A stretch of DNA of 64,000 nucleotides. Source: Ulvibacter sp. MAR_2010_11 (GTDB lineage: Bacteria; Bacteroidota; Bacteroidia; Flavobacteriales; Flavobacteriaceae). The stretch lies in contig NZ_PHTY01000001.1 of NCBI RefSeq assembly GCF_002813135.1, positions 119,501-183,500 on the forward strand, read 5' to 3'. Both the position numbers and the translations under genes were made by a program. The stretch's first letter is position 1. Each line of letters begins with the position of its first letter. This document shows positions 16,639-25,020 of the stretch, one piece after another. The notes below the pieces were generated by a model. It saw only the letters and a program-made list of their open reading frames with translations, was not told the origin of the DNA and made no database searches.

Positions 16639-16770
16639 GCCAACATCGTGTTTTATTAATTGTCTTGGCTGATACCTATTTAGAAATTTCGAAGGAATTC
16701 TCATTGGTTCGAGATTGTTTATTAAATTAGGCGTAAAACCGCGTAACTAAGTATTAAAGAACACGTTTGC
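16639..16770 (+). repeat. Cassette-type spacer M (attC-like)
   Basis: The left end GCCAACATCGTGTTTTATTA (16639-16658) is complementary to the right end TAAAGAACACGTTTGC (16755-16770). The conserved box AAATTAGGCGTAAAACCGCG plus TAAC is at 16724-16747. The next ATG is at 16772, directly after the right end. Confidence 0.6.
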
Positions 16771-16771
16771 T

Positions 16772-17638
16772 ATGAAATCAGTACGTCTGCAGAAAATACT
16801 AAAGTTGACAATCATCTATACTATTTTAATCACTGGTTATACCAGTTGTAGACACAGTATAAAATCCGATTTTAGCCACATTGAAATTATCCTGGATTCA
16901 ACTTCCTTTGAAAAACTGGTCGCGAACGACTATATCTCAAATATCTTAGCCCCCAGCACCTACGATACCATGTTGGCTTCTCCACTGGTGTTAAGCTACT
17001 ACCTGCAAGGTGAAACCGATTTCATTCATTTCAATCCCAATAGGGGTTATTTTGCTTCTCAGCGGGGAACCGCTTATCTTATTTTTCAAAGCAGAAGACC
17101 CGGACAAGGAAAATTATTGGAAGAGCAATGGCAAAGGGTTTCAAACGATTCCCTCGTTCGATATGATGTTACGGGTCCGGATTTTACATTAACTGAAGTC
17201 GTTTACAATCACCATGACTACCTCAGTAAAAAGCAGCATAACAACCTTATTCCCATGTTGAGCTCCTACTCGGTGGAAAGCTATCGAAACTGGGGTTTGG
17301 GTGATTCGGTAGAAGTTGGCATGAAGCAATTTCTATCAAAGGATTCGGCAAATAACAGTAAACTATATAAAAACATTATTTCGATTGATCTGGAAATCAC
17401 ACAGAAGGAATTAAATGATCTGACACCGGTTTTGGAACTTATGGGATATCGAAAAATAGATAAGAGCTTTTTTAAGAATGCTGAGCCTACTATTTCTTAC
17501 GTTATAAACAATAATCTGGACATTACGAAAGTAAAAAAGTTAAGCTTACAACTTTCTGAAGATGCCGGCAATAAGAGTTTTAACTATGGCTCTATGAGCT
17601 TACGAATTAAAAAAAATAAAGCTGAATTTTCTTTTTAA
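16772..17638 (+). CDS. Hypothetical lipoprotein, possibly DUF5829-like
   Basis: A 288-residue predicted lipoprotein (signal followed by YTSCRHS). The segment SHIEIILDSTSFEKLVANDY then FASQRGTAYLIFQ suggests a VOC-like/DUF5829 arrangement, but I cannot confirm this. The C-terminal third (DLEITQKELNDLTPVLELMG) looks like a second alpha-beta unit. No catalytic motif is recognised. It is a single-gene cassette: the spacer right end abuts the start codon. Confidence 0.6.
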   Translation: MKSVRLQKILKLTIIYTILITGYTSCRHSIKSDFSHIEIILDSTSFEKLVANDYISNILAPSTYDTMLASPLVLSYYLQGETDFIHFNPNRGYFASQRGTAYLIFQSRRPGQGKLLEEQWQRVSNDSLVRYDVTGPDFTLTEVVYNHHDYLSKKQHNNLIPMLSSYSVESYRNWGLGDSVEVGMKQFLSKDSANNSKLYKNIISIDLEITQKELNDLTPVLELMGYRKIDKSFFKNAEPTISYVINNNLDITKVKKLSLQLSEDAGNKSFNYGSMSLRIKKNKAEFSF

Positions 17639-17969
17639 CCAAACTGCCGGCATTGTCATATATTGAAATGACTAAATAGAATGAAAACGAGCATTTACCG
17701 CTTTTGAGAAAGCCGGGGATAAAGGTGATATTGAATTTTTAGATAAGGATTGGTAAACAATGTCTCCCCTCCTCTTTCAACAAAAAGGATCGAAGGGTAG
17801 TCATCGCAAATAATATGGAAACTTAAAAAACAGGAATCATTACAAATTCTAACATTGAATTTATGAGTCGTATTAAAAATTTCGTAAATTTAAGTAGGTA
17901 AAATACAACAATAAATCCTCCCGGGTGGATCCGGGAATTTTTGCAAATTTAGTTTAAACTACAAGGGTT
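17639..17969 (+). other. Intergenic region with gene tail and hairpin
   Basis: TAACCAAACTGCCGGCATTG after the stop may be a decayed spacer end. A frame ending at about 17756 gives FTAFEKAGDKGDIEFLDKDW, a possible gene tail. A hairpin TCCCGG-GTGGA-TCCGGGA (17919-17936) followed by ATTTTT lies 33 bases before the next start and could be a terminator or attenuator. Nothing else is seen. Confidence 0.35.
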
Positions 17970-18431
17970 ATGAGTATGGCAACCGAGGCATACATTTACA
18001 CGCATAATGAGAGTGAGTTGCGTTGGATGGGGAAGACATCAACCCACTTCTTAGCCACAGGAGCACTTACCGGAGGAGCATTTGGTCTTGTTGAAGAACA
18101 GTCAATGCGGGGTGTGAGCGTGCCGCTTCATAAACACGACAACGATGTAGAGTCTTTCTATATCCTCGAAGGCGAAATATCATTTTTTTTGAACGATAAT
18201 CCCGGCGTTCGAGCTACCAAGGGTTCCTTTGTACACATTCCGGGAGGCACGATACACGGTTTCCGTATCGAGTCTGAGACCGTACGTTACCTCATCCTCA
18301 CAACGCCGCTGCACGTGGAATTTTATCGTGCGATTAGCTTGCCTTTGTTTGAAGCTCCAATAGACGATACTACCATTGCCAATGCATGCCGGAAATATGG
18401 CGTTGAGTATGTGGGAGAATTGCCGGTTTAA
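17970..18431 (+). CDS. Cupin-domain protein
   Basis: A single-domain cupin, 153 residues. Cupin motif 1 is PLHKHDNDVESFYILEGEIS (His and Glu metal ligands) and motif 2 is FVHIPGGTIHGFRIES. The C-terminal extension ends CRKYGVEYVGELPV, a pattern seen in quercetin-dioxygenase-like cupins. Base composition is visibly richer in GC than the neighbouring genes, suggesting a different or more recent origin. The metal and substrate are unknown. Confidence 0.85.
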   Translation: MSMATEAYIYTHNESELRWMGKTSTHFLATGALTGGAFGLVEEQSMRGVSVPLHKHDNDVESFYILEGEISFFLNDNPGVRATKGSFVHIPGGTIHGFRIESETVRYLILTTPLHVEFYRAISLPLFEAPIDDTTIANACRKYGVEYVGELPV

Positions 18432-18866
18432 TTTGAGTATGCTGTGTTCTGTAAACCACAATTGAGGGTGAAAAAGAAAATTAATTCATAACATAATACA
18501 GCTCACAATATCACTTATATCTACACTGCGAACTTTTTTAAGAACAAAAAAGATCGAACGAACAACTTATAACTTGTTCCCTGAAATATCAATCTAAGCG
18601 ACTTTAATCAAACTTTAAAAACTAGTTTTGACCCGGTTATAACAGTCTAAGGGGGATTTAAACCTCTTCTAAACTCGAAAGGTTAATAACATCCTGAAGT
18701 AAATTAGTTACTACAACATCGGCTGCAACAGAAGGGCTGAATTCGAGCTAAATACATGTTTGTCACACAAAATCACTATCTTAGAATCTCACATTATTGC
18801 GAAGTCCAGCCGTTTAAGCGGCAGAGACTGACATACATTTGATAGGGTCACTACTATTTATTCGAT
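18432..18866 (+). repeat. Long spacer with two cassette-type left ends
   Basis: GCTCACAATATCACTTATAT (18501-18520) and TACTACAACATCGGCTGCAA (18710-18729) both follow the left-end pattern, suggesting two joined spacers or a deleted gene between them. A TCACTATCTTAGA stretch at 18773-18785, also present at 33928, may be a promoter. There is no ORF of note. Confidence 0.4.
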
Positions 18867-20219
18867 ATGAAAAATATAAAGAATATTATATTCATTCTAG
18901 CACTATTAACTATAGGTAATAGAACACTTTCTCAGACAAATTCAAATAATGGAATTGCGCTGACAAATGTCACAATAATTGATGTTGAAAATTCCCTACA
19001 GATGGAAGAAATGACCATCATTATTGAGGGTGAAAAAATTAAATCGATTCAACCAAGTGATTCAACAAGCTTAAAAAATATAGGACAAATTATTGATCTT
19101 AAGGGAAACTATGTAATTCCAGGACTCATAGATTCTCACGTACATCTTTTTAGACCCAAAAACCGCATCGAAATTTTAACAGCACTACTTTATTCAGGCA
19201 TTACAACGGTTCGTGATATGGGAGGCGATGCGCGAATGTACCAATCGCTGATGAAGGAGATCGAAAATGGAACTTTGGATGGACCGGATATCTACTACTC
19301 GGCGAACTTTTTTGGACCGACCTTTCTGGAAGATCCACGAACCAAATTTGCAGCTTCCGGATATCAACCGGGAGAAGCACCATGGATGAGAATGATCACT
19401 GAGGAAACAAACCTCCAACAAGTAGTGTCTGAAGTGAAAGAGGTGGGGGCAACCGGAATAAAAGTGTATTCCAATATCACACCGCCATTATTAAACAAAA
19501 TTAGTAATGAAGCCCATACCCAAGGCTTACAAATGTGGAGTCATTCCAGTGTATTCCCGAGTAAGCCGAGCGATGCGGTAACCGCAGGCGTGGATGTTTT
19601 ATCACATGGGGTTGGAATGATTTTCGAAACACAATCCAATCTGCCAATTTCTTTTAACGATGCCATAAAAAATCATATAAAACTTCAAGATTTCAAGAAT
19701 ACAGACGCGACAGCTCCGGAGTTTTTGTCATTATTTAAAACGATGAAGCTGAATGAGACCATTTTTGAACCCACATTGTCTTCTTGGAAGCCCATTATTC
19801 GTGCTCAAGAACAAAAAAATGCTGTAGTAGAACAAGTGAACCCAACGGCACATTTAAAAGCTGCTGCCAAAACAATAGACCCTCTTGCTATGGATGACTG
19901 GGCGAAACGAATTACCAAAGCAGCCTACCAAAATGGAGTTACTATTGCGGCTGGAACAGATTTCAATACAACCATAAAATGGGTTCAAGATGAAATCATC
20001 TTTTTGACTGAATGCGGCCTTTCAAATTTGGATGCTTTAAAAGCTGCAACTCTAAACAATGCTAGAGCAATAGGAATCGAAGACACTCACGGCTCAATTT
20101 CAATTAATAAAAAAGCCAACTTAGTCATACTCTCCCAAAACCCTTTAGAGGATATTAAAAACATCCGAACCGTTATCTCGGTATACAAAAACGGTAAAAA
20201 ATACCTGAAAAAGGAATAA
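18867..20219 (+). CDS. Secreted imidazolonepropionase-like amidohydrolase
   Basis: A 450-residue amidohydrolase of the same broad group as the one at 12285, with a signal peptide (to about residue 22). Motifs are the N-terminal beta domain, VIPGLIDSHVHLF with the HxH metal site, MWSHSSVFPSKPSDAVTAGV and LSHGVGM (His ligands), and TIAAGTDFNT with the catalytic Asp. The C-terminal sequence is KANLVILSQNPLEDIKNI. It shares architecture but not close sequence with the 12285 protein, so the two look like independent acquisitions rather than a tandem duplication. Confidence 0.87.
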   Translation: MKNIKNIIFILALLTIGNRTLSQTNSNNGIALTNVTIIDVENSLQMEEMTIIIEGEKIKSIQPSDSTSLKNIGQIIDLKGNYVIPGLIDSHVHLFRPKNRIEILTALLYSGITTVRDMGGDARMYQSLMKEIENGTLDGPDIYYSANFFGPTFLEDPRTKFAASGYQPGEAPWMRMITEETNLQQVVSEVKEVGATGIKVYSNITPPLLNKISNEAHTQGLQMWSHSSVFPSKPSDAVTAGVDVLSHGVGMIFETQSNLPISFNDAIKNHIKLQDFKNTDATAPEFLSLFKTMKLNETIFEPTLSSWKPIIRAQEQKNAVVEQVNPTAHLKAAAKTIDPLAMDDWAKRITKAAYQNGVTIAAGTDFNTTIKWVQDEIIFLTECGLSNLDALKAATLNNARAIGIEDTHGSISINKKANLVILSQNPLEDIKNIRTVISVYKNGKKYLKKE

Positions 20220-20222
20220 AAA

Positions 20223-20420
20223 CCCTACACTTACATACCCTATGCTGAGGGCAATTTTAATTATGTTTTTAGTTTAAAACTTTATCTTAACTTTCTAATC
20301 AATAAATCAAAACAGATTAGTTATTTCCTGTCGGAATATTATTAGGCGGAAATTTGGGTGGGAGGAGTGCCAACCTGTGCTGAGCGAAGTCGTAGGACCT
20401 TAGTTGTGAGCATTGGGAAC
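20223..20420 (+). repeat. Cassette-type spacer P with REP-like core
   Basis: A weak left end (CCCTACACTTACATACCC), then a core with GGGTGGGAGGAGTGCCAACC and the REP-like TGCTGAGCGAAGTCGTAGGA (20379-20398). The right end is CTTAGTTGTGAGCATTGGGA (20399-20418). The block order matches spacers A and E. This is the last recognisable spacer of the series. A TATCTTAACTTTCT promoter-like string is at 20284-20297. Confidence 0.45.
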
Positions 20421-20464
20421 AGCTTAGAAAATGACCCGCATAATAATTAAATAATTCGAAAATA

Positions 20465-21103
20465 ATGGATGGATGGATTGAAATAATATTGCACACCGAT
20501 GATGCTCTATTAGGTATAGTAGCACAAAATGTTTTATTCGCTTATATTTTTCTTTTTATGATTATCCTGCTGGAAACGGGCTTAATAATTTTTCCTTTTT
20601 TGCCCGGAGATGGTTTACTATTTTCAGCAGGGGTAGTTGCAGCTTCTACCGAATTAAATGTTTGGATTTTACTTGTAGTCCTTATAATTGCGGCAGTTCT
20701 AGGGAATGTTTTAAACTATTCAGTTGGAAAGGTGCTTGGAAATAGGATCAGACAAAGTGATAATTTTATTATAAAAAAATATATAATAAATAATTTACCT
20801 CGTACACAAGTATTCTATGACAAACACGGTGGAAACGCAATAGTATTTGGTCGTTTTTTTCCCATTATCAGAACATATATTCCATTTTTTGCGGGAATTG
20901 TCAAAGTGGAGAAGAGTTTATTCATTGAGAAAACGATTATTGGGGCCGTTTCGTGGATATCCTTATTCTTGTTGCTTGGCTTTTTTGTTGGAGAGATTGA
21001 ATGGGTAAAAAACAACTACGGACTTATCTTTCTTTGTCTTATAATAATTACATTGATTCCTTTATTATTTTCGTTGATTAAGAAAATTATATCTAAAAAG
21101 TAG
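20465..21103 (+). CDS. DedA-family membrane protein
   Basis: A 212-residue DedA/SNARE-associated (VTT-domain) inner-membrane protein. Members flip undecaprenyl phosphate or phospholipids and support membrane homeostasis. Family marks are visible: FPFLPGDGLLFSAG (about residues 43-56), GNVLNYSVGKVLG, and FGRFFPIIRTYIPFFAG (about 137-153) with the conserved Arg pair. Four to five membrane segments and normal length. No partner genes are adjacent. Confidence 0.9.
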   Translation: MDGWIEIILHTDDALLGIVAQNVLFAYIFLFMIILLETGLIIFPFLPGDGLLFSAGVVAASTELNVWILLVVLIIAAVLGNVLNYSVGKVLGNRIRQSDNFIIKKYIINNLPRTQVFYDKHGGNAIVFGRFFPIIRTYIPFFAGIVKVEKSLFIEKTIIGAVSWISLFLLLGFFVGEIEWVKNNYGLIFLCLIIITLIPLLFSLIKKIISKK

Positions 21104-21219
21104 AACATTTTAGAGATACCGAGACTAAACATATTTGAGAATCCCGGCAATTTTTGTTGTTGCGCGTGACTCTTTTGTAGATCTACTATTTCTACATCTG
21201 AAAAACAGACCAAAATCAA

Positions 21220-21714
21220 ATGAACAATACCGAATTATCGAAGAGCTACGACAAAATTGCCGGTAAATGGAATGACGAAATGCTCAATTCTACTTATGGC
21301 CTTTCGATGGTCGAAAGAGCCATTCAATTTTGCACTTCCAAAGCCAAGGCACTGGATGTTGGCTGTGGCAGTGGCGGCAGAATAATAAACAAAATATTAG
21401 ATTCCGGTTTTAATCTAACGGCAATAGACATTTCACATAACATGCTCGAATTGGCTAGAAATAAACATCATGAAGTGAATTTTATGCTCGCTGATATTAC
21501 TAAATGGGAGACGACTGATACATTTGATCTAGTTGTTGCATGGGATAGTATTTTTCACTTACCTGTTAAATCCCATGCCTCTGTTTTGAAAAAACTCTGC
21601 AATTTACTCAGTCCAAACGGAATTTTATTATACACATTTGGCGATGCAATCGATGAACATATCGACATGTTTTTTAGCTTTCCTAATATTAATTTCCAAA
21701 AGATAACACTATGA
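21220..21714 (+). CDS. SAM-dependent methyltransferase, C-terminally truncated
   Basis: A class I methyltransferase. The SAM-binding motif LDVGCGSGGRI is at about residues 46-56, TAIDIS is the acidic motif II, and DLVVAWDSIFHLP is motif IV-V. At 164 residues it is shorter than usual. The expected last strands after LLYTFGDAIDEHIDM are missing, replaced by SFPNINFQKITL, so the end looks like a deletion junction near 21669. Its stop overlaps the next ATG by 4 bases, which may have arisen by the same event. Activity is uncertain. Confidence 0.75.
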   Translation: MNNTELSKSYDKIAGKWNDEMLNSTYGLSMVERAIQFCTSKAKALDVGCGSGGRIINKILDSGFNLTAIDISHNMLELARNKHHEVNFMLADITKWETTDTFDLVVAWDSIFHLPVKSHASVLKKLCNLLSPNGILLYTFGDAIDEHIDMFFSFPNINFQKITL

Positions 21715-22082
21715 CAAACTACATAGATGGCTTCGTGCTTCCAATTCCTCGAATATATTTGAACAAATACAAAAGGGTCGCTGAACAAGTGTCCGAAATT
21801 TGGAAAGAGTACGGCGCTATTGCCTACTTCGAATACATAGGTGATGATTTATCTTTGGAAGGCACGAGATCCTTTATAGAAACTATTGATGCAAAAGAAG
21901 ATGAGGCAATAGTTTTTGGATGGGTTGTTTTTCCTTCTAAGGAGATCCGGGATGCAGCCAACAAAAAAGTCCCCACAGATCCAAGAATGACCGAATTAGT
22001 CACACCTTTAATCAATCCTGAAAAATTGATCTTCGACGCCCGGAGAATGGTCTATGGTGGATTCAAACCCCTTGTACAATAA
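21711..22082 (+). CDS. DUF1428 family protein
   Basis: A 123-residue small soluble protein of the DUF1428 family (dimeric alpha-beta barrel, ABM-like). Typical signatures are NYIDGFVLPIP at the N-terminus, EYIGDDL, VFGWVVFPSKEIRDAAN, and the end FDARRMVYGGFKPLV. The family is widespread and uncharacterised. The start overlaps the stop of the truncated methyltransferase, so the two may be co-translated. A 17-base perfect palindrome follows the stop at 22089. Confidence 0.9.
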   Translation: MTNYIDGFVLPIPRIYLNKYKRVAEQVSEIWKEYGAIAYFEYIGDDLSLEGTRSFIETIDAKEDEAIVFGWVVFPSKEIRDAANKKVPTDPRMTELVTPLINPEKLIFDARRMVYGGFKPLVQ

Positions 22083-22088
22083 GACGAA

Positions 22089-22105
22089 TATCTTAAATTA
22101 AGATA
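22089..22105. repeat. 17-base perfect palindrome
   Basis: TATCTTAAATTAAGATA, eight bases on each side of a central A, lies 6 bases after the DUF1428 stop. There is no T-tract, so it is not a typical terminator. It could be an operator or chance in AT-rich DNA. The rest of the gap to 22303 holds nothing recognisable. Confidence 0.35.
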
Positions 22106-22303
22106 GACATTCATGCTGTAATACCACCTGAAGCTTCGGCACCAACGACAGCCCCTGACTCACTTATTTGTAGTATGTGAAAAACCATTCCGGTATGAGT
22201 TCTTAAAAAAATGATTAATTTAGGTTCTAACACGTTCTCAAATTAGTGAGATATAGTACTCAGGTACATACGACAACCAATGTCCAATCTAAAAGTAGAA
22301 GAT

Positions 22304-22768
22304 ATGAAAACTTTTAAAATTATCATAGTCGGAATAATACTCTTTCTCAATACTACGGAACGCATGTATGGCCAAACTTCAGATATGGAATCGATAAAAT
22401 CTGAGCTCCAGGAAGCTACCAACAAAGAGCAACTCGCGTTTAAGAATGGTGATTGCCAAGAAGTAGTAGACTCTATGGAATCGGACATCACATTCATTGC
22501 AAATGGCAATAAAGTGCCCTCTAAAGCTGTAATACAGAAGTTTTGTAATTCTATTCCAAGACCTTTCAAAAAAGCTACTATCGACAATTTGGATATTTAT
22601 CCCCTTACAAATGAAACGGGTTACACCATTCGTACCCTAGAGTATCAAAAAGATAGTCAAATTAAAATACTGGAATACGTCACGAAAATTTGGAGGAAAT
22701 CTGATGGAAAATGGAAAATCACGCATTTTCAATCTACATTGAAGGAAATTTCCATTTCAGATAAATAA
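22304..22768 (+). CDS. Secreted SnoaL/DUF4440-like protein
   Basis: An NTF2-like protein with a signal peptide (MKTFKIIIVGIILFLN to about MYGQ). The mature domain shows the DUF4440 pattern: a long first helix with EQLAFKNGDCQEVVDSM, strand TFIANGNKVPSKAVIQKF, and the end VTKIWRKSDGKWKITHFQST. The start at 22304 is chosen over 22280 because it opens directly with the signal peptide. Function is unknown. Confidence 0.75.
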   Translation: MKTFKIIIVGIILFLNTTERMYGQTSDMESIKSELQEATNKEQLAFKNGDCQEVVDSMESDITFIANGNKVPSKAVIQKFCNSIPRPFKKATIDNLDIYPLTNETGYTIRTLEYQKDSQIKILEYVTKIWRKSDGKWKITHFQSTLKEISISDK

Positions 22769-22941
22769 TTCTTGGGTCATTTAGGACGCTATAGCATTAC
22801 TGATTATATCGTTACAATACTAAATCTCACAAAATACACTAAGTACGATTAACCCATGATCTGTGCTGTCCCAATTGTAATTAAGATGGCCGTATCAACT
22901 ATAATGGGGCGTATGGACAAATAAATTTAAATTCAACCGGT

Positions 22942-23246
22942 ATGTATAAAATAGCATTAATCAGCTATACGGCAGCATTACTTTTGTGCTGCAACGAGAA
23001 ACATCCTGAGACGCCGCATAGTGCTTCAGAAGACGTAGCTATATTGATCAACCCATAAAAGATTGGGAAACAAAAGATTTAGAACTGGCGCTTAGGAATT
23101 ACGCAAATGAAACAGATAGGACAAACGCCTTTGGGGATCGGGTTCAATCTAAAGCCGAGTGAAGAGAGTTACTTCAGTTTATTTTGAATATAGACTTTGG
23201 AATGGCAGGTGACAACCGAGTTTCAAAATCGGCCTCAAAAACCTAA
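22942..23246 (+). pseudogene. Broken SnoaL/DUF4440-type lipoprotein gene
   Basis: ATG at 22942 opens a lipoprotein signal (MYKIALISYTAALLLCCNEK) that runs to a stop at 23056. The homologous sequence continues in another frame from 23046: DQPIKDWETKDLELALRNYA, then NETDRTNAFGDRVQSKAE, a TGA, and RELLQFILNIDFGMAGDN. This is the start of a SnoaL-like domain, interrupted by one frameshift and one nonsense codon and missing its C-terminal half. It is non-functional as written. Confidence 0.6.
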
Positions 23247-23313
23247 CAATTTTACGGTTTCGTGGAGCCCCGAAACGATAAAAGCATTACCCGGCTTTTC
23301 TAACGATAAAGTG

Positions 23314-23321
23314 TAACTTTG
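23314..23321 (+). promoter_or_regulatory. Bacteroidetes -7 promoter element TAACTTTG
   Basis: Matches the TAnnTTTG element used by the Bacteroidetes primary sigma factor. It lies 27 bases before the antiporter ATG. No good -33 TTG was found at standard spacing. Confidence 0.45.
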
Positions 23322-23347
23322 CACACGGAATACGGATAAAATACACG

Positions 23348-24829
23348 ATGAACTTAACCATTGAAAATATAGTATTAGTTGGGTCCTTATTGCTTTTTGT
23401 AAGTATTATCGTGGGTAAGACTTCCTATAAATTTGGCGTACCCACCTTATTACTCTTCTTGGCGATTGGAATGTTAGCAGGGTCTGATGGGATTGGGGGT
23501 ATAAATTTCGACAATCCGAAAATTGCGCAATTCATAGGTATTGTTTCTCTTAACTTTATTCTGTTTTCAGGGGGGCTTGACACCAATTGGAGGTCAATAA
23601 AACCAATTTTACGAGAAGGGCTTGTACTATCGACCCTGGGAGTTTTATTAACCGCACTGTCTCTTGGAACCTTTGTGTATTTTATAACCGACTTTACCAT
23701 TTATGAAAGTATGCTGCTGGGTTCCATTGTTTCCTCTACAGATGCGGCAGCCGTATTTTCAATTTTACGCTCAAAAAGTCTGGCCCTTAAAACCAATCTA
23801 CGGCCCACATTAGAACTAGAAAGCGGAAGTAACGACCCCATGGCGTATGTGCTAACCATTGCGTTTTTAACCCTGGTTATCAATCAGGATCAAAGTTTGG
23901 CATCGATCGTTCCTTTGTTTTTACAACAAATGTTTCTTGGTGCAATCTTTGGTATTGCCTTTGGTAAACTAAGCAAATTTATAATCAATAAAATAAAACT
24001 TGATTTTGAAGGGCTCTATCCGGTGTTGGTCATTGCCCTTATGTTCATTACTTTTTCCGCTACCGATTTTGTGGGAGGTAATGGATTTCTCGCTATCTAC
24101 ATCTGTGCTGTGTATTTGGGAAATCAAGAATTGATTCATAAGAAAACCATTTTAAAAATGTACGACGGCTTGGCCTGGTTGATGCAGATCGTACTTTTCC
24201 TTACGTTGGGCTTACTTGTTTTTCCTTCGCAAATAATTCCCTATTTCGGAATTGGAATAATCATCTCGTTATTTTTAATACTTATTGCCAGACCGGTAAG
24301 TGTTCTACTCAGCTTGATGTTTTTCAAAATGAAGCTAAAAAGAAGATTTTACATTTCATGGGTTGGTTTGCGGGGTGCAGTACCAATTGTATTTGCAACC
24401 TATCCCCTATTGGCCGGGATCGACAAGGCCAATATGATCTTCAATATTGTGTTTTTCATATCTGTCACCTCGGTTCTCATTCAAGGAACAACTTTATCAT
24501 TGGTCGCAAAATGGTTGAAAGTTGCCTTACCCGAAAAATCTAAAAAGATATCCGAAATGGATAAATTATTTTTAGAACTTCCAAAATCATCCATGCAGGA
24601 ATTTGAAATACTACCACAGTTTTACGCGGTAAACAAAAGAATTGTTGATTTGAATTTTCCAAAATCTGCCTTTATTGTGATGATTCGAAGAAACGACGAA
24701 TTTATTCGGCCGGGGGGCTCCACTCAGTTGCAGCCCAATGATGTTTTGATGGTTCTTGCAGATGATCAGGAGGATTTTGCCAAAGTGACCGATTGTTTGT
24801 ACAAGGCACACAAAAACCCTGTATCCTAA
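23348..24829 (+). CDS. CPA1-family potassium/proton antiporter (NhaP2/CvrA-like)
   Basis: A 493-residue cation:proton antiporter. About 12 membrane segments fill residues 1-390. Diagnostic motifs are STDAAAVFSILRS and LELESGSNDPMAY, carrying the conserved Asp pair of the ion site. The C-terminal 100 residues form a cytosolic TrkA-C-type domain (EILPQFYAVNKRIVDLNFPK), as in K+/H+ antiporters of the NhaP2/CvrA branch. It probably exports K+ or Na+ for pH or osmotic control. A -7 element lies just upstream, and glutaminase follows after 190 bases. Confidence 0.92.
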   Translation: MNLTIENIVLVGSLLLFVSIIVGKTSYKFGVPTLLLFLAIGMLAGSDGIGGINFDNPKIAQFIGIVSLNFILFSGGLDTNWRSIKPILREGLVLSTLGVLLTALSLGTFVYFITDFTIYESMLLGSIVSSTDAAAVFSILRSKSLALKTNLRPTLELESGSNDPMAYVLTIAFLTLVINQDQSLASIVPLFLQQMFLGAIFGIAFGKLSKFIINKIKLDFEGLYPVLVIALMFITFSATDFVGGNGFLAIYICAVYLGNQELIHKKTILKMYDGLAWLMQIVLFLTLGLLVFPSQIIPYFGIGIIISLFLILIARPVSVLLSLMFFKMKLKRRFYISWVGLRGAVPIVFATYPLLAGIDKANMIFNIVFFISVTSVLIQGTTLSLVAKWLKVALPEKSKKISEMDKLFLELPKSSMQEFEILPQFYAVNKRIVDLNFPKSAFIVMIRRNDEFIRPGGSTQLQPNDVLMVLADDQEDFAKVTDCLYKAHKNPVS

Positions 24830-24868
24830 ATAGGGTACCTATGCATCTATTTATGTATGCGTACTGCA

Positions 24869-24895
24869 TAAAAGTAGTATCTTAACTTTCTGAAA
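24869..24895 (+). promoter_or_regulatory. Shared 27-base upstream element, copy 1
   Basis: TAAAAGTAGTATCTTAACTT then TCTGAAA is identical to 41587-41613. It contains a -7-like TAACTTTC and lies about 125 bases before the glutaminase start. The other copy lies about 120 bases before a DUF1801 gene. Probably a promoter. Confidence 0.4.
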
Positions 24896-25020
24896 AAAGA
24901 AATAACCGCCTTATTATCGTCGACTACAATCACAATTAAAACCGAGGCAAACGCGAACCTAGCTGTTTTGGAAAAACGGATTTTGATAAGCTCGCAGAGT
25001 ATAAACCTAAACCCAACTAA

